Source: Alphaproteobacteria bacterium (GTDB lineage Bacteria; Pseudomonadota; Alphaproteobacteria; Micavibrionales; Micavibrionaceae). From it: 64,000 nt of DNA. The position numbers and the translations under genes are program-made. The stretch spans positions 1-64,000 of the forward strand of contig JAHDXS010000003.1 of the NCBI GenBank assembly GCA_023384135.1. The letters run 5' to 3'. Below, in pieces: positions 1-9,766 of the stretch. Every line of letters starts with the position of its first letter. Position 1 is the stretch's first letter. The notes under the pieces were generated by a model, which searched no databases, was not told the origin of the DNA, and was given only the letters and a program-made list of their open reading frames with translations.

Positions 1-55
1 CCGCGAAGGCGGAAGAACCGTCGGCGCAGGCGTCGTCTCCAAAATCATCGAGTAA
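1..55 (+). CDS. tuf: Elongation factor Tu, C-terminal end (partial)
   Basis: Only the last 18 codons and the stop are inside the window. They read REGGRTVGAGVVSKIIE, which is the conserved end of domain 3 of EF-Tu, the GTPase that delivers aminoacyl-tRNA to the ribosome. A tuf gene directly before rpsJ is the normal str/S10 junction in proteobacteria, and this supports the call. The rest of the gene lies upstream of base 1. Confidence 0.93.
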   Translation, partial: REGGRTVGAGVVSKIIE

Positions 56-83
56 GGCACGCGAAAGGTAGAGGTTCAAAAAA

Positions 84-404
84 ATGGACACGCAAACGAT
101 ACGCATTACCCTGAAGGCTTTTGACCATCGTATCCTTGATACGGCGTCTTCGGAAATCGTGCATACGGCAAAAAGAACGGGCGCGCGGGTTCGCGGGCCG
201 GTTCCTCTGCCCAACCGCATCAAGCGTTTTACGGTCATCCGTTCTCCTCACGTGGACAAGCGTTCGCAGGAGCAGTTCGAGATGCGCACGCACAAACGCC
301 TGATGGATATCGAAGACCCGACCCCCCAGACGATCGACGCGCTGATGAAGCTCGATCTGCCGGCGGGCGTGGACGTCGAGATCAAGATCGGTCAGGCGGC
401 GTAA
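84..404 (+). CDS. rpsJ: 30S ribosomal protein S10 (NusE)
   Basis: The 106-residue product is close to the usual S10 length of about 103. S10 sits in the 30S head and, as NusE, also takes part in transcription antitermination. The conserved stretch [18 protein letters not shown] near residues 58-75 forms the S10 loop. An AGAGG element lies about 10 bases before the ATG. It is the first gene of the S10 cluster, 28 bases after tuf. Confidence 0.98.
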   Translation: MDTQTIRITLKAFDHRILDTASSEIVHTAKRTGARVRGPVPLPNRIKRFTVIRSPHVDKRSQEQFEMRTHKRLMDIEDPTPQTIDALMKLDLPAGVDVEIKIGQAA

Positions 405-435
405 GGCAAAGCTGAACAGTCAAGGATTTGGAACA

Positions 436-690
436 ATGGCACTGATAAGATTCAAGGACGGACAGATGATCAGCCCCGATCGTATTACGGGCTTGATCAA
501 ATTTGACCGCTACCCGGACAACATTCCGGTGGTCCAGATTCTCGGCATGGACGGCCACGTGACGTTCGAATGCGGAAGCCCGGCCGAGCAGGACGAACTC
601 CTGCACACGTTGAGCAAGCAGCTCGAAAGATACCTGAACCCCGTGGATCTGATCGACCTCGATCTGAACATGGGCAACAAGATTAATTAA
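436..690 (+). CDS. Small protein of unknown function inserted between rpsJ and rplC
   Basis: This encodes 84 residues with no signal peptide or membrane segment. It starts MALIRFKDGQMISPDRITGL and has one Cys (FECGS) and an acidic C-terminal third (PVDLIDLDLNMG). An AAGGA element nine bases before the ATG, in-line spacing (31 bases after rpsJ, 12 before rplC) and codon use like its neighbours argue that it is a real gene transcribed with the ribosomal cluster. I do not recognise the family. rpsJ and rplC are normally adjacent, so this is an insertion into the S10 operon. A link to translation is guilt by association only. Confidence 0.75.
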   Translation: MALIRFKDGQMISPDRITGLIKFDRYPDNIPVVQILGMDGHVTFECGSPAEQDELLHTLSKQLERYLNPVDLIDLDLNMGNKIN

Positions 691-702
691 AGGAAGACTG
701 TT

Positions 703-1464
703 ATGAGAACAGGATTGATAGCCAGAAAAGAAGGAATGAGCCGCATCTTCGATGAGGATGGGCGCCACGTCCCCGTAACCGTTCTGAAAGTAGACGACTG
801 TCAGGTTGTCTCCGTTCGTACGGAAGAGAAGGATGGCTACGTCGCCCTCCAGATCGGCGCGGGCAAGGCGAAGGTCAAGCGGACCAGCAAGTCCAATCGC
901 GGCCACTTCGCGAAGGCGAAAGTGGAGCCGAAGAAAAAGATGGCCGAATTCCGCGTCAGCAACGAGAACGTTCTGGACGTAGGAGCCGAGCTGGGCGTGA
1001 ACCATTTCGTCGCCGGCCAGTTCGTGGACGTCACGGGCACGACGATCGGTAAGGGCTTCGCAGGGGGCATGAAGCGCCACAACTTTGGTGGTCTGCGTGC
1101 TTCCCACGGCGTATCCGTGTCTCACCGTTCTCACGGTTCGACGGGCCAGCGTCAGGATCCCGGTCGGGTTTTCAAAGGCAAGAGAATGGCCGGTCACATG
1201 GGTGACGTCCGTGCGACGTCCCAGAACCTGCTCGTTGTCGGCGTAGACACCGAAGAAGGTATTATTCTTGTCAAGGGCGCCGTCCCCGGCTCTGATAACG
1301 GTTGGGTCCTGATCCGCGATGCGGTCAAAAAACCCCTGCCGGACAACGCCCCAAAACCTGCCGGCCTGAAACAGGACGCCAAGGCGAAAGCCGAAGCCGC
1401 CCCCGCTCAGGAAGACAGCGCGGCCCCGGCCGAAAACGAAAATTCCGGTGAGGCAAAGGAATAA
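703..1464 (+). CDS. rplC: 50S ribosomal protein L3 with acidic Ala/Glu-rich tail
   Basis: L3 is an early-assembly 23S rRNA binding protein whose internal loop reaches the peptidyl transferase centre. The loop motif [20 protein letters not shown] is clear near residues 147-166. It contains the glutamine that PrmB methylates in other bacteria. The protein is 253 residues against about 210 usual. The extra length is a C-terminal tail from about residue 213, rich in Lys/Ala and then Ala/Glu/Asn (ending NENSGEAKE). An AGGAAG ribosome site precedes the ATG. Confidence 0.98.
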   Translation: MRTGLIARKEGMSRIFDEDGRHVPVTVLKVDDCQVVSVRTEEKDGYVALQIGAGKAKVKRTSKSNRGHFAKAKVEPKKKMAEFRVSNENVLDVGAELGVNHFVAGQFVDVTGTTIGKGFAGGMKRHNFGGLRASHGVSVSHRSHGSTGQRQDPGRVFKGKRMAGHMGDVRATSQNLLVVGVDTEEGIILVKGAVPGSDNGWVLIRDAVKKPLPDNAPKPAGLKQDAKAKAEAAPAQEDSAAPAENENSGEAKE

Positions 1465-1467
1465 GCC

Positions 1468-2094
1468 ATGAAACTCGAAGTCAAAAATCTTGAGAACAAG
1501 AACGTCGGGGAAATTACCCTTGATGAAACCATCTTCGGCGTAGAGGTCCGTCAGGACATCCTGCACCGCATGGTGAATTACCAGTTGGCGAAACGCCGCG
1601 CGGGGACCCACAAGGTCCAGATGCGTTCCGAAGTCACCGGAACCGGCGCGAAGCCATGGAAGCAAAAGGGCACCGGCCGCGCACGTGCGGGCGACCTGAA
1701 AAGACCGCAGGACCGCGGCGGCGGCGTCGTGTTCGGACCCCATGTCCGTTCCCACGCGTTCGACCTGCCCAAAAAGGTCCGCAAGCTGGCGCTGAAGATC
1801 GCCCTGTCCGCTAAGGCGGCCCAAGGAAAGATCATCATTCTCGATGACGTGACGGCCAAGGAACACAAGACCAAGCCCATGGCCGCCGCTCTGGCGAAAC
1901 TGGGTCTGGACTCCGCGCTGATCGTCGGCGGCAAGGAAATCGATGCGAATTTCGCGCGTGCAACCGCGAATATTCCGCGCATCGACGTTCTGACCTCTCA
2001 GGGCGCGAACGTATACGACATTCTGCGCCGGGACGTTCTGGTCCTGACGAAGGAAGCGGTAAACGACCTGACCGAAAAACTCAAAAGCGCGTAA
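1468..2094 (+). CDS. rplD: 50S ribosomal protein L4
   Basis: The 208 residues match the family length. The basic extended loop around residues 50-78 ([20 protein letters not shown]) is the part of L4 that lines the polypeptide exit tunnel. In enterobacteria L4 represses its own operon; nothing in this sequence proves the same here. It begins only three bases after the rplC stop, so it is probably translationally coupled to it. Confidence 0.98.
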   Translation: MKLEVKNLENKNVGEITLDETIFGVEVRQDILHRMVNYQLAKRRAGTHKVQMRSEVTGTGAKPWKQKGTGRARAGDLKRPQDRGGGVVFGPHVRSHAFDLPKKVRKLALKIALSAKAAQGKIIILDDVTAKEHKTKPMAAALAKLGLDSALIVGGKEIDANFARATANIPRIDVLTSQGANVYDILRRDVLVLTKEAVNDLTEKLKSA

Positions 2095-2120
2095 GCGGAT
2101 TTGGAAAAAGGATAAAGACT

Positions 2121-2438
2121 ATGGCTAAGGCAGCAAAGAAAACGGAAGCAGCGGAATGGATGTACGAAATCATCCGCGCGCCCCACGTCACGGAAAAGGC
2201 CACGATGGGCAGCGCAAACGCGCAAGTCACGTTCCGCGTGCCCCTCGACGCGACCAAGCCGAAAATCAAGGAGGCCGTTGAGGTTCTCTTCGGCGTGAAG
2301 GTCAAGGCCGTGAACACCCTGATTCAAAAGGGCAAGACCAAGCGTTTCCGGGGCTTCAAGGGCCGCCGCTCTGACTTCAAAAAGGCGGTTGTAACCCTCG
2401 AGTCCGGTCAGACCATCGACACGGGAACCGGAATTTAA
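2121..2438 (+). CDS. rplW: 50S ribosomal protein L23
   Basis: A 105-residue protein with the L23 core ([13 protein letters not shown] near the start, [20 protein letters not shown] near the end). L23 sits at the tunnel exit and docks trigger factor and SRP. It has a short Lys/Ala-rich N-terminal lead of about 10 residues. AAAGGA lies about 10 bases before the ATG, and the gene falls in the expected rplD-rplW-rplB order. Confidence 0.98.
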   Translation: MAKAAKKTEAAEWMYEIIRAPHVTEKATMGSANAQVTFRVPLDATKPKIKEAVEVLFGVKVKAVNTLIQKGKTKRFRGFKGRRSDFKKAVVTLESGQTIDTGTGI

Positions 2439-2508
2439 AGGCTAAGGCCCTCAGTTTTTATAAACTATGGTGATCCGCCGATAAGGGATAAAAGTAAGGA
2501 AGAAGACT

Positions 2509-3339
2509 ATGGCACTTAAAAAATATAATCCCGTAACCCCCAGCCAACGTCAGCTGGTTCAGGTGGACCGTAAGGACCTCTGGAAGGGCGGGCCTGAAAA
2601 AACACTCACCGAGGGCAAGAAAAAGTCCGGCGGACGCAACAACCATGGCCACACGACGACCCGTCACATTGGCGGCGGTCACAAGCAGCGCTACCGCGTT
2701 ATCGACTGGAAGCGCGACAAGTGGGATGTCGAAGGAACCGTTCTGCGTCTGGAATACGATCCGAACCGCACGGCGTTCATCGCCCTGATTGAATACCCCG
2801 ATGGCGAAAAGCGCTACATCATCGCGCCCCAGCGCCTGACCGTTGGCGCGAAGATCATCGCCGGCGAAAAGGTGGACATCAAGCCCGGTAACGCGATGCC
2901 CCTCAAAAACATGCCCGTAGGGACGATCATCCACAACATCGAGATGAAGCCCGGCAAGGGCGCACAGATGGTCCGCTCCGCCGGAACCTTCGCCCAGCTC
3001 GTGGGCCGTGATCAGGGCTACGCCCAGATCCGTCTGGCCTCCGGCGAACTGCGCGTTGTGCGCGGCGAATGCATGGCGACTGTCGGCGCGGTTTCTAACC
3101 CCGATCACATGAACACCAACGATGGTAAGGCAGGACGCACCCGCTGGAAGGGCCGCCGCCCGACCGTTCGCGGCGTGGCTATGAACCCGGTCGATCACCC
3201 GCACGGAGGGGGCGAAGGCCGCACCTCCGGAGGCCGTCACCCGGTCTCCCCGTGGGGCAAACCGACCAAGGGCTACAAGACCCGTAAAAAGGCGAAATGG
3301 ACCAACAAGTCCATCATCCGCCGCCGTAAGAAGAAATAA
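2509..3339 (+). CDS. rplB: 50S ribosomal protein L2
   Basis: L2 has 276 residues, the usual length. The C-terminal motif [20 protein letters not shown] holds the conserved histidine implicated in peptidyl transfer and subunit association. The N-terminal part carries [20 protein letters not shown], the rRNA-binding segment. The ATG follows an AAGGAAGAAG ribosome site. The 70-base gap after rplW is somewhat wider than elsewhere in the cluster. Confidence 0.99.
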   Translation: MALKKYNPVTPSQRQLVQVDRKDLWKGGPEKTLTEGKKKSGGRNNHGHTTTRHIGGGHKQRYRVIDWKRDKWDVEGTVLRLEYDPNRTAFIALIEYPDGEKRYIIAPQRLTVGAKIIAGEKVDIKPGNAMPLKNMPVGTIIHNIEMKPGKGAQMVRSAGTFAQLVGRDQGYAQIRLASGELRVVRGECMATVGAVSNPDHMNTNDGKAGRTRWKGRRPTVRGVAMNPVDHPHGGGEGRTSGGRHPVSPWGKPTKGYKTRKKAKWTNKSIIRRRKKK

Positions 3340-3365
3340 GATAGAATTTAAGGAGCACGAAAGAC

Positions 3366-3644
3366 ATGTCACGTAGCGTTTGGAAAGGTCCGTTCATCGA
3401 GAGAAGCCTCCTCAAGAAAATTGAGGAAGCCCGCACGAGCGGCAAAAACACGGTGATCAAAACCTGGTCGCGCCGCTCGACGATCCTGCCGAACATGGTC
3501 GGCCTGACGTTCGGTGTGCATAACGGCCGCAAATTCATCCCCGTCCTGGTGACGGATCAGATGATCGGCCATAAACTCGGCGAATTTGCGCCCACCCGTA
3601 CCTACACCGGCCACGGCGCGGACAAGAAAGCCAAAAAGGCTTGA
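3366..3644 (+). CDS. rpsS: 30S ribosomal protein S19
   Basis: A 92-residue S19 with the diagnostic [10 protein letters not shown] start and the [20 protein letters not shown] end. It forms part of the 30S head near the A-site tRNA contact with S13. AAGGAG lies upstream of the ATG at normal spacing. The C-terminus is short and basic, as expected. Confidence 0.99.
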   Translation: MSRSVWKGPFIERSLLKKIEEARTSGKNTVIKTWSRRSTILPNMVGLTFGVHNGRKFIPVLVTDQMIGHKLGEFAPTRTYTGHGADKKAKKA

Positions 3645-3682
3645 TGGACGCGATAGGGTCATAAAGTAAAAGGAAGAAGACA

Positions 3683-4060
3683 ATGGGAAAACCGGCAAAT
3701 CCGAAAAGGATCAAGGAAAACGAGGCGAAGGCGTCCGCGAAATACATCCGTATCAGCCCGCAAAAGCTGAATCTGGTGGCGCAGACCATCCGCGGCAAAA
3801 GCGCTGCAACGGCTCTGATCGACCTTGAGTTCTCTAAAAAGCGCGTTTCTGAAAGCGTGCGCAAGCTGCTCCAGGCCGCTGTCGCCAACGCGGTGAACAA
3901 CCACAATCTGGATGCGGACCGTCTGGTCGTGGCCGAAGCCCACGTCGGCAAGTCCGTGATCATGAAGCGTTTCCGCGCCCGCGCAAAGGGCCGGGGAACC
4001 CGCATCCTGAAACCGATCAGCAACATGACCATCATTCTCAAAGAAGCAGACGAGGCATAA
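3683..4060 (+). CDS. rplV: 50S ribosomal protein L22
   Basis: A 125-residue L22. The hairpin that narrows the exit tunnel is visible near residues 85-108 (HVGKSVIMKRFRARAKGRG), the region where macrolide-resistance changes arise in other species. The N-terminus has about ten extra Lys/Glu residues compared with short L22 forms. The stop is three bases before the rpsC start. Confidence 0.98.
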   Translation: MGKPANPKRIKENEAKASAKYIRISPQKLNLVAQTIRGKSAATALIDLEFSKKRVSESVRKLLQAAVANAVNNHNLDADRLVVAEAHVGKSVIMKRFRARAKGRGTRILKPISNMTIILKEADEA

Positions 4061-4063
4061 TTC

Positions 4064-4744
4064 ATGGGACAGAAAGTTAATCCGATAGGCCTGCGGGTCG
4101 GCATCAACCGCACATGGGACTCCCGCTGGTACGCAGGACGCGACTATGCGGACAAGCTGATCGAAGACCTCAAGCTTCGCGAATACATCCTTGAGCACCT
4201 CAAGCCCGCGGGCGTGAGCAAGGTCATTATTGAACGCGCCGCCAAGCTCACGAAGGTGACCGTCCACACGGCCCGTCCCGGCGTGATCATCGGCAAAAAA
4301 GGCGCTGACATCGAAAAACTGCGCCGCAACCTGTCCCGCCGTGCGGGTGGGGATGTCTCCCTCAACATCGTTGAAATCCGCAAGCCGGAAATCGACTCCC
4401 AGCTGGTCGCCGAAGGTGTGGCGCAGCAGCTCGAACGCCGCGTATCCTTCCGCCGCGCCATGAAGCGCGCCGTTCAGAACGCGCTACGTTTCGGCGCTCT
4501 GGGCATCCGTATTAACGTCTCGGGCCGCCTCGGCGGCGCGGACATCGCCCGTATGGAATGGTACCGCGAGGGCCGCGTGCCCCTGCACACCCTCCGTGCG
4601 GATATCGACTACGGCACGGCCGAGGCGCTGACGACCTACGGGATCATCGGCATCAAGGTCTGGATCTACAAGGGCGACATCATGGATCACGATCCGCTCG
4701 CCCGCGACAAGAGATCCGGGGACAGCAAGGCCGGGGAGATCTAA
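4064..4744 (+). CDS. rpsC: 30S ribosomal protein S3
   Basis: A 226-residue S3, at the mRNA entry channel. It shows the start [21 protein letters not shown], here [13 protein letters not shown], and a type II KH domain with the loop [14 protein letters not shown] near residues 74-87. The C-terminal domain includes [18 protein letters not shown]. Unlike most genomes, where rplP follows directly, 261 bases separate this stop from rplP. Confidence 0.98.
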   Translation: MGQKVNPIGLRVGINRTWDSRWYAGRDYADKLIEDLKLREYILEHLKPAGVSKVIIERAAKLTKVTVHTARPGVIIGKKGADIEKLRRNLSRRAGGDVSLNIVEIRKPEIDSQLVAEGVAQQLERRVSFRRAMKRAVQNALRFGALGIRINVSGRLGGADIARMEWYREGRVPLHTLRADIDYGTAEALTTYGIIGIKVWIYKGDIMDHDPLARDKRSGDSKAGEI

Positions 4745-5005
4745 GTCAGGCGTAACGGCCCTCCCGGCCCCTTTAAAAAATTCTGCACAAAATGCTGGAT
4801 TTTGATTGGGAAATGGGATAAGGTGCCGCCGGATTTGCTAAGGCAGCCGGAAAAACGAGAACATGTGGAAACTACGGTTCTAAGAACCAAAAGTCCATGT
4901 GGCCAATGTTTTTTTGTGCCGCCGGATGGCCTGAAAGTGACAGGCAGACAGTTTTTTAGGTGTGAACCAAGGTTTTAAAAGTAAAGCAAGGCAGAGAAGC
5001 AAGAT
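4745..5005. other. Unusually long rpsC-rplP spacer with a direct repeat and small dyad
   Basis: No convincing gene is seen in these 261 bases. A 12-base direct repeat, GTGCCGCCGGAT, occurs at 4823-4834 and 4916-4927. Between the copies lies the perfect dyad GGTTCT-A-AGAACC at 4876-4888. ACATGTGG and CCATGTGG flank that dyad. The stretch could hold an internal promoter, a processing site or the scar of an element that has left. I see no consensus promoter. Confidence 0.5.
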
Positions 5006-5431
5006 ATGTTAAGCCCCAAGAAGTTTAAGTACCGCAAGCAGTTTAAAGGTCGTATCCATGGCAACGCCAAGGGCGGCGCAACGCTCGCTTTTGGTGAATA
5101 CGGCCTGAAGGCCCTGCAGCCCGATCGCATCACCTCCCGTCAGATTGAGGCCGCGCGCCGCGCGATCACCCGTCACCTGAAACGTCAGGGCAAGCTCTGG
5201 ATCCGGATTTTCCCCGATGTCCCGGTCTCCAAAAAGCCCCTCGAAGTGCGTCAGGGTAAGGGTAAAGGCCCGGTTGAATTCTGGGCGTGCCGCGTAAAGC
5301 CCGGCAGGATTATGTTCGAGCTCGACGGCGTTCCCCAGGAGCTTGCCCGCGAAGCGCTTGACCTGGCGGCTGCGAAGCTCCCGATCAAGACCAAATTTGT
5401 CGCCCGCATTGGCGCAGAGGAGACCAAGTAA
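5006..5431 (+). CDS. rplP: 50S ribosomal protein L16
   Basis: A 141-residue L16, which helps place the A-site tRNA and binds late in 50S assembly. It starts [19 protein letters not shown] and contains the conserved [20 protein letters not shown] segment near residues 50-70. The 3' end overlaps the rpmC start by one base (TAATG), which suggests coupling. Confidence 0.98.
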   Translation: MLSPKKFKYRKQFKGRIHGNAKGGATLAFGEYGLKALQPDRITSRQIEAARRAITRHLKRQGKLWIRIFPDVPVSKKPLEVRQGKGKGPVEFWACRVKPGRIMFELDGVPQELAREALDLAAAKLPIKTKFVARIGAEETK

Positions 5432-5703
5432 TGAATGCAGAAGAAATCCGCACCAAAACGGAAGACGAGCTGAAAAAGCTTCTTCTGGACCTTCGTAAGG
5501 CCCAGCTGAACGCCCGCTTCCAGAAAACCCAGGGCACGTTGGAAAACACTGCGCAAGTGCGCGTGACACGCCGCGCCATCGCACGGGTGAAAACCGAATT
5601 GGGCGCCAGAAAAGGCGGCGAAGCCGCGCCAAAGGCAAAGGCCCCTGCTAAAAAGGCTGCCAAGGCCCCCGCGAAAAAGACCAAGGCCAAGAAGGCCGCA
5701 TAA
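5431..5703 (+). CDS. rpmC: 50S ribosomal protein L29 with Lys/Ala-rich tail
   Basis: The first 65 residues are a normal L29 (helical hairpin, KTEDELKKLLLDLRKAQLN and RVTRRAIARVKTEL). From about residue 67 the chain continues into a roughly 24-residue tail made of Ala, Lys and Pro repeats, giving 90 residues in all. L29 sits by the tunnel exit, so the tail would be solvent-exposed there. Its start overlaps the L16 stop by one base. Confidence 0.97.
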   Translation: MNAEEIRTKTEDELKKLLLDLRKAQLNARFQKTQGTLENTAQVRVTRRAIARVKTELGARKGGEAAPKAKAPAKKAAKAPAKKTKAKKAA

Positions 5704-5718
5704 GAGGAGCAACGAAAA

Positions 5719-6105
5719 ATGCCACGCCGCATACTCGAAGGAAATGTGATCAGCACGAAGACCGAAAAGACCGTTACGGTTCTGGTCGAGCGCAAGTACA
5801 TGCACCCCGTTTACAAGAAATACATCAAGAGCACGCAAAAATTCACCGCGCACGATGAACTCAGCTCCTGCAAGGAAGGCGAACGCGTTCAGATTATCGA
5901 ATGCCGTCCGCTCTCCAAGACGAAGCGTTGGGCCGTTCTGCGCGATGGCCAGGCTCTGGTCCCGCCGACCAACAATGAAAAAGCCAAACTGAGATCCGGC
6001 CAGGTGCCGGCCGCTCAAAAGGCGGACGTGAAGGCTGCCAAAAAGGCCGCAGCGCCGAAAAAGCCGGCGGCTGAAAAGAAATCCAAAGCGAAAAAGGACG
6101 CCTAA
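5719..6105 (+). CDS. rpsQ: 30S ribosomal protein S17 with basic tail
   Basis: The S17 OB-fold core occupies about residues 1-82 ([47 protein letters not shown]). A further roughly 45 residues of Lys/Ala/Pro-rich sequence take it to 128. S17 binds helices of 16S rRNA in the body and is a primary assembly protein. An AGAGGAGC ribosome site precedes the ATG. Confidence 0.97.
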   Translation: MPRRILEGNVISTKTEKTVTVLVERKYMHPVYKKYIKSTQKFTAHDELSSCKEGERVQIIECRPLSKTKRWAVLRDGQALVPPTNNEKAKLRSGQVPAAQKADVKAAKKAAAPKKPAAEKKSKAKKDA

Positions 6106-6107
6106 TC

Positions 6108-6476
6108 ATGATTCAGATGCAATCCCGTCTGGCCGTGGCCGACAACAGCGGAGCTCGTGAAGTCCAGTGCATCAAGGTTCTGGGTGGTTCTCACCGTCGG
6201 ACCGCGAACATCGGCGACGTCATCGTCGTCTCCATCAAGGATGCGATCCCCCGGGGCCGCGTTAAAAAGGGCGAAGTCCGCCGCGCGGTCATCGTCCGCA
6301 CGAAATTCGGCCTGAAGCGCGGCTACGGCGAGCAAATCCGTTTCGATGGGAACGCCTGCGTTCTGATCAATAACAACGGCGAGCCGATCGGAACCCGTAT
6401 CTTTGGCCCCGTGACCCGCGAACTGCGCGCGTCCGGTTACATGAAAATTATTTCACTGGCTTCGGAGGTGCTCTGA
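6108..6476 (+). CDS. rplN: 50S ribosomal protein L14
   Basis: A 122-residue L14, exactly the usual length. It starts [20 protein letters not shown] and ends with [22 protein letters not shown]14 contacts 16S rRNA in an inter-subunit bridge and is the docking site of the silencing factor RsfS. It follows rpsQ with a two-base gap. Confidence 0.99.
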   Translation: MIQMQSRLAVADNSGAREVQCIKVLGGSHRRTANIGDVIVVSIKDAIPRGRVKKGEVRRAVIVRTKFGLKRGYGEQIRFDGNACVLINNNGEPIGTRIFGPVTRELRASGYMKIISLASEVL

Positions 6477-6478
6477 AC

Positions 6479-6802
6479 ATGGGCAAATCGGCAAAAAAAA
6501 TCAAAAAGGGCGACAAGGTCGTCGTTCTCACCGGCAAGGACCGCGGCGCTAAGGGCGAAGTCCTGAAGGTTCTGACCGAGGAAAATCGCGTGATCGTGCA
6601 GGGCGTGAATATGGTGACCCGTCACCGCAAGCCCTCGCAGCTTTCCGGTGGAGGCATTGAAAAGAAAGAAGCCTCTATCCACGTGTCCAACGTGGCTGTG
6701 GCGGACCCCAAATCCGGCGAGGCAACCCGCGTCGGCTTCAAGGTCCTGAAGGATGGTAAAAAGGTTCGTTACGCCAAAAAATCCGGCGAAACGGTAGAAT
6801 AA
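6479..6802 (+). CDS. rplX: 50S ribosomal protein L24
   Basis: A 107-residue L24 with the KOW motif near residues 9-35 ([20 protein letters not shown]) and the [20 protein letters not shown] segment. L24 starts 50S assembly by binding the 5' end of 23S rRNA. Two bases separate it from rplN, and the ribosome site GGAGG lies inside the rplN 3' end. Confidence 0.98.
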   Translation: MGKSAKKIKKGDKVVVLTGKDRGAKGEVLKVLTEENRVIVQGVNMVTRHRKPSQLSGGGIEKKEASIHVSNVAVADPKSGEATRVGFKVLKDGKKVRYAKKSGETVE

Positions 6803-6822
6803 GATAGAAAAGCGAGAAGACC

Positions 6823-7365
6823 ATGAAACCGCGCTATAAAGAACTGTACGAAAAAGAGATCGTTCCCGCGCTGGACAAGAAATTCGGGTACAAAAACCCG
6901 CATCAGCGTCCGCGTCTGGACAAGATCGTCATTAACATGGGCGTAGGAGAAGCCACGCAGGACCGCAAGTTCATCGAGCAGGCCGTGACCGACCTCTCCC
7001 TGATCTCCGGCCAAAAGCCGCTGATCTGTAAGGCGAAAAAGTCCAACGCGTCCTTCAAGATCCGCGAAGGCCAGTCCATCGGCGTGAAGGTCACCCTCCG
7101 CGGCAACCGCATGTACGAATTCCTGGACCGTCTGGTCACCATCGCTCTGCCTCGCGTCCGCGACTTCCGCGGCGTGAACGGGCGCAGCTTCGACGGGCGC
7201 GGCAACTACGCGCTGGGCGTGAAGGAACAAATCATCTTCCCGGAGATCACCTATGACAAGGTGGACAAAATCCGTGGAATGGACATCGTGGTCTGTACGA
7301 CCGCCAAGAGCGACGAAGAGGCGAAAGAACTCCTCCGTGCGTTCAAGATGCCCTTCAGGAACTGA
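6823..7365 (+). CDS. rplE: 50S ribosomal protein L5
   Basis: A 180-residue L5 that binds 5S rRNA in the central protuberance. Clear family blocks are [20 protein letters not shown], the [17 protein letters not shown] loop that touches the P-site tRNA, and [16 protein letters not shown]. Length and position are standard. Confidence 0.99.
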   Translation: MKPRYKELYEKEIVPALDKKFGYKNPHQRPRLDKIVINMGVGEATQDRKFIEQAVTDLSLISGQKPLICKAKKSNASFKIREGQSIGVKVTLRGNRMYEFLDRLVTIALPRVRDFRGVNGRSFDGRGNYALGVKEQIIFPEITYDKVDKIRGMDIVVCTTAKSDEEAKELLRAFKMPFRN

Positions 7366-7415
7366 GAATTGAAAGTAATTAGAGACCGGATAACAAAAAC
7401 AGAGAGACGTGGAAA

Positions 7416-7721
7416 ATGGCAAAACTCTGCATGATTGAAAGAGACAAGAAACGCAGGAAGCTGGTCAAAAAACTGTCCAGCAAGCGCGCGAAACTGAAGG
7501 CGGCTGTGCGCAACCTTGACCTGCCGGTCGAGGAGCGTTTCGAGGCGATGCTGAAGCTGGCCGAAATGCCGCGCAACTCGTCGAAAATTCGCATCCGTAA
7601 CCGCTGCCAGCTCTCCGGGCGTCCGCGCGGTCACTTCCGCAAGTTCAACCTGTCTCGTATCGCCCTGCGCGATCTGGCCTCCAAGGGCCAGCTCCCCGGC
7701 GTAACGAAGTCAAGCTGGTAA
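7416..7721 (+). CDS. rpsN: 30S ribosomal protein S14 (zinc-free type)
   Basis: A 101-residue long-form S14. It lacks the CxxC...CxxC zinc ribbon of the short form and ends with [20 protein letters not shown] followed by the KSSW terminus. It sits in the 30S head. The ATG follows an AGAGACG element. The 50-base gap before it is typical for this operon. Confidence 0.98.
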   Translation: MAKLCMIERDKKRRKLVKKLSSKRAKLKAAVRNLDLPVEERFEAMLKLAEMPRNSSKIRIRNRCQLSGRPRGHFRKFNLSRIALRDLASKGQLPGVTKSSW

Positions 7722-7737
7722 GAAGGAGGATTGAAAA

Positions 7738-8136
7738 ATGAGCATGAATGATCCCCTTGGCGATATGCTGACCCGTATCCGGAACGCCCAGAAGGCCAAA
7801 CGCAAGATCGTGGAGTGCCCGCACTCCCGCCTGCACGAAAGCGTCTGCAACGTTCTGCGCGACGAAGGTTACATTCGCGGCTACACCGTTGAAACGGCTG
7901 AAAACAACAAGAAGTTTATGGAAATCCAGCTGAAATATGCCGAAGGCGAAGGCGTGATCCGCGAGATCGACCGCATTTCGACCCCCGGCCGCCGGGTTTA
8001 CACGAGCGTCAAGGACATGCCCCGCTTCTATAATGGTTTGGGTATCCTGGTCGTCTCCACGCCGCACGGCGTTCTCCCGGATTACAAAGCCCGGGCGGCG
8101 AATGTTGGCGGTGAAATTCTGTGCCGGGTCTTCTAA
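7738..8136 (+). CDS. rpsH: 30S ribosomal protein S8
   Basis: A 132-residue S8 with the N-terminal DPLGDMLTRIRNAQKAKR motif and the C-terminal GGEILCRVF end. It binds 16S helix 21; in E. coli it also represses the spc operon, which is not shown here. A strong AAGGAGG ribosome site is present. Confidence 0.98.
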   Translation: MSMNDPLGDMLTRIRNAQKAKRKIVECPHSRLHESVCNVLRDEGYIRGYTVETAENNKKFMEIQLKYAEGEGVIREIDRISTPGRRVYTSVKDMPRFYNGLGILVVSTPHGVLPDYKARAANVGGEILCRVF

Positions 8137-8179
8137 GAGAAGTCTGGCGGAAACTGAAGTTTGAACGAGGAACATTGAA

Positions 8180-8740
8180 ATGTCTCGAATTGGTAAAAAC
8201 CCGGTCGTAATTCCTGAGGGCGTGGATGTCCAGCTCCAGGGGCAGGCCGTACGCGTAAAAGGCAAGCTCGGTGAGCTGAAGCTGAATTTGCACGAGGAGA
8301 TCGACGCCTCCATTGAGGACGCCGAGAACGAGGAAGGCAAAAAAGGCAAGGTTGTGCGCTTGGCTCCCCGTACGGAGACCGTCATGGCCAAGCAAATCTG
8401 GCCGACGATGCGTACGCTGGTCAACAACATGGTTGTCGGCGTAACCGAGGGCTACAAGAAAAAGCTTGAAATCCACGGCGTCGGTTACCGGGCAAACCTT
8501 CAGGGCCAGACCATCGTTATGACTCTGGGGTTCTCGCACGAGGTCCGCTACAACGTGCCTGCCGGGATTAAGGTTGAAATCGAAAAACAGACCGAAATTA
8601 CCATCAGCGGCATCGACAAGCATCTGGTCGGACAGGTTTCTGCGGAAATCCGCGAATTCAAGAAACCCGAACCGTACAAGGGCAAGGGCATCCGTTACGC
8701 CGGTGAATACATCGCGTACAAAGAAGGCAAGAAGAAATAG
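8180..8740 (+). CDS. rplF: 50S ribosomal protein L6
   Basis: A 186-residue two-domain L6, slightly longer than the usual 177. The extra residues lie in the first domain, an acidic stretch [12 protein letters not shown] near residues 49-60. The C-terminal [18 protein letters not shown] motif is diagnostic. L6 lies near the sarcin-ricin loop. Confidence 0.98.
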   Translation: MSRIGKNPVVIPEGVDVQLQGQAVRVKGKLGELKLNLHEEIDASIEDAENEEGKKGKVVRLAPRTETVMAKQIWPTMRTLVNNMVVGVTEGYKKKLEIHGVGYRANLQGQTIVMTLGFSHEVRYNVPAGIKVEIEKQTEITISGIDKHLVGQVSAEIREFKKPEPYKGKGIRYAGEYIAYKEGKKK

Positions 8741-8751
8741 GAAAACTGGTT

Positions 8752-9147
8752 ATGGCCAAAGCAGCATCGAAAAAACTCACCCCGCTGGATCGTCGCACCT
8801 ACAGAACGCGCAACAAGATCCGTCGCGTCAATATCGAGCAGAACAGCAAGCGCGAAGTTCGTCCGCGTCTTTCTGTCTACCGCTCCGGCAAACAGATCTA
8901 CGCGCAAATCATCGACGATTTGAAAGGCGTAACGCTGGCTTCCGCCTCCACGGTCGATAAAGAGCTGAAGGAAAAACTCAAGAGCGGCGCGAACATGGAC
9001 GCGGCCACCGAAGTCGGAAAGCTTGTCGCTGCGCGCGCCAAAAAGGCGGGCGTCAGCAAGGTCGTCTTCGACCGCGGACCCTATCTCTATCATGGCCGGG
9101 TCAAGGCCCTGGCGGATGCCGCGCGCGAAGGCGGACTGGAATTTTAA
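8752..9147 (+). CDS. rplR: 50S ribosomal protein L18
   Basis: A 131-residue L18, a 5S rRNA binding protein. It starts with a Lys/Ala-rich lead (about 12 residues) and contains [20 protein letters not shown] and the ending [19 protein letters not shown]. It follows L6 at an 11-base gap. Confidence 0.98.
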   Translation: MAKAASKKLTPLDRRTYRTRNKIRRVNIEQNSKREVRPRLSVYRSGKQIYAQIIDDLKGVTLASASTVDKELKEKLKSGANMDAATEVGKLVAARAKKAGVSKVVFDRGPYLYHGRVKALADAAREGGLEF

Positions 9148-9169
9148 GAAGGAAAAGGAATAAGCGAAA

Positions 9170-9736
9170 ATGGCACGTGCGTTTGAAAAGCAGCATCAGC
9201 AGGAAGAATCGGAGTTCGTAGAGCGCCTCGTCGGCATTAACCGTGTCGCCAAGGTCGTAAAGGGCGGTCGCCGCTTCGCGTTTTCCGCGCTCGTCATCGT
9301 CGGCGACGGCAAGGGCCGCGTCGGTCATGGCCACGGCAAGGCGAAAGAGGTTCCAGATGCGATCCGCAAGGCCACTGACGCCGCCCGCAAAAACATGATC
9401 CGCGTTCCCCTGCGCGAAGGCCGTACGCTGCACCATGACGTCAGCGGCACCGACGGCGCTGGCAAGGTCCACCTCCGCACCGCTCCTCAGGGGACCGGAA
9501 TCATTGCGGGCGGACCGATGCGCGCCGTGTTCGAAGCTTTGGGCATTCAGGACGTTGTGGCCAAGGCCATCGGCTCCAACAACCCTTATTGCATGGTAAA
9601 CGCCACCTTCGCGGCGTTGAAAAAAATGCAGAGCCCCCGTCACGTTGCCGCCCGCCGTAATAAGAAGGTGAGCGAGATCGTCTCCAACCGCGAGACTCAC
9701 TCCGGCGCGGAAAACACGGACGCTTCTGAAGAATAA
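9170..9736 (+). CDS. rpsE: 30S ribosomal protein S5
   Basis: A 188-residue S5 with the double-stranded RNA-binding-like N-domain ([19 protein letters not shown]) and a C-domain with [21 protein letters not shown]5 shapes the mRNA entry tunnel and affects decoding fidelity. The C-terminal 25 residues are a variable polar tail. Confidence 0.98.
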   Translation: MARAFEKQHQQEESEFVERLVGINRVAKVVKGGRRFAFSALVIVGDGKGRVGHGHGKAKEVPDAIRKATDAARKNMIRVPLREGRTLHHDVSGTDGAGKVHLRTAPQGTGIIAGGPMRAVFEALGIQDVVAKAIGSNNPYCMVNATFAALKKMQSPRHVAARRNKKVSEIVSNRETHSGAENTDASEE

Positions 9737-9766
9737 AATCTCAGGATTATTGTAAGGATACGAACC

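Noticed and set aside
382-1866. 494-codon open frame on the minus strand across rplC and rplD
   Set aside because: It is antisense to two certain ribosomal genes and mirrors their GC-rich codon bias; no family features or ribosome site.
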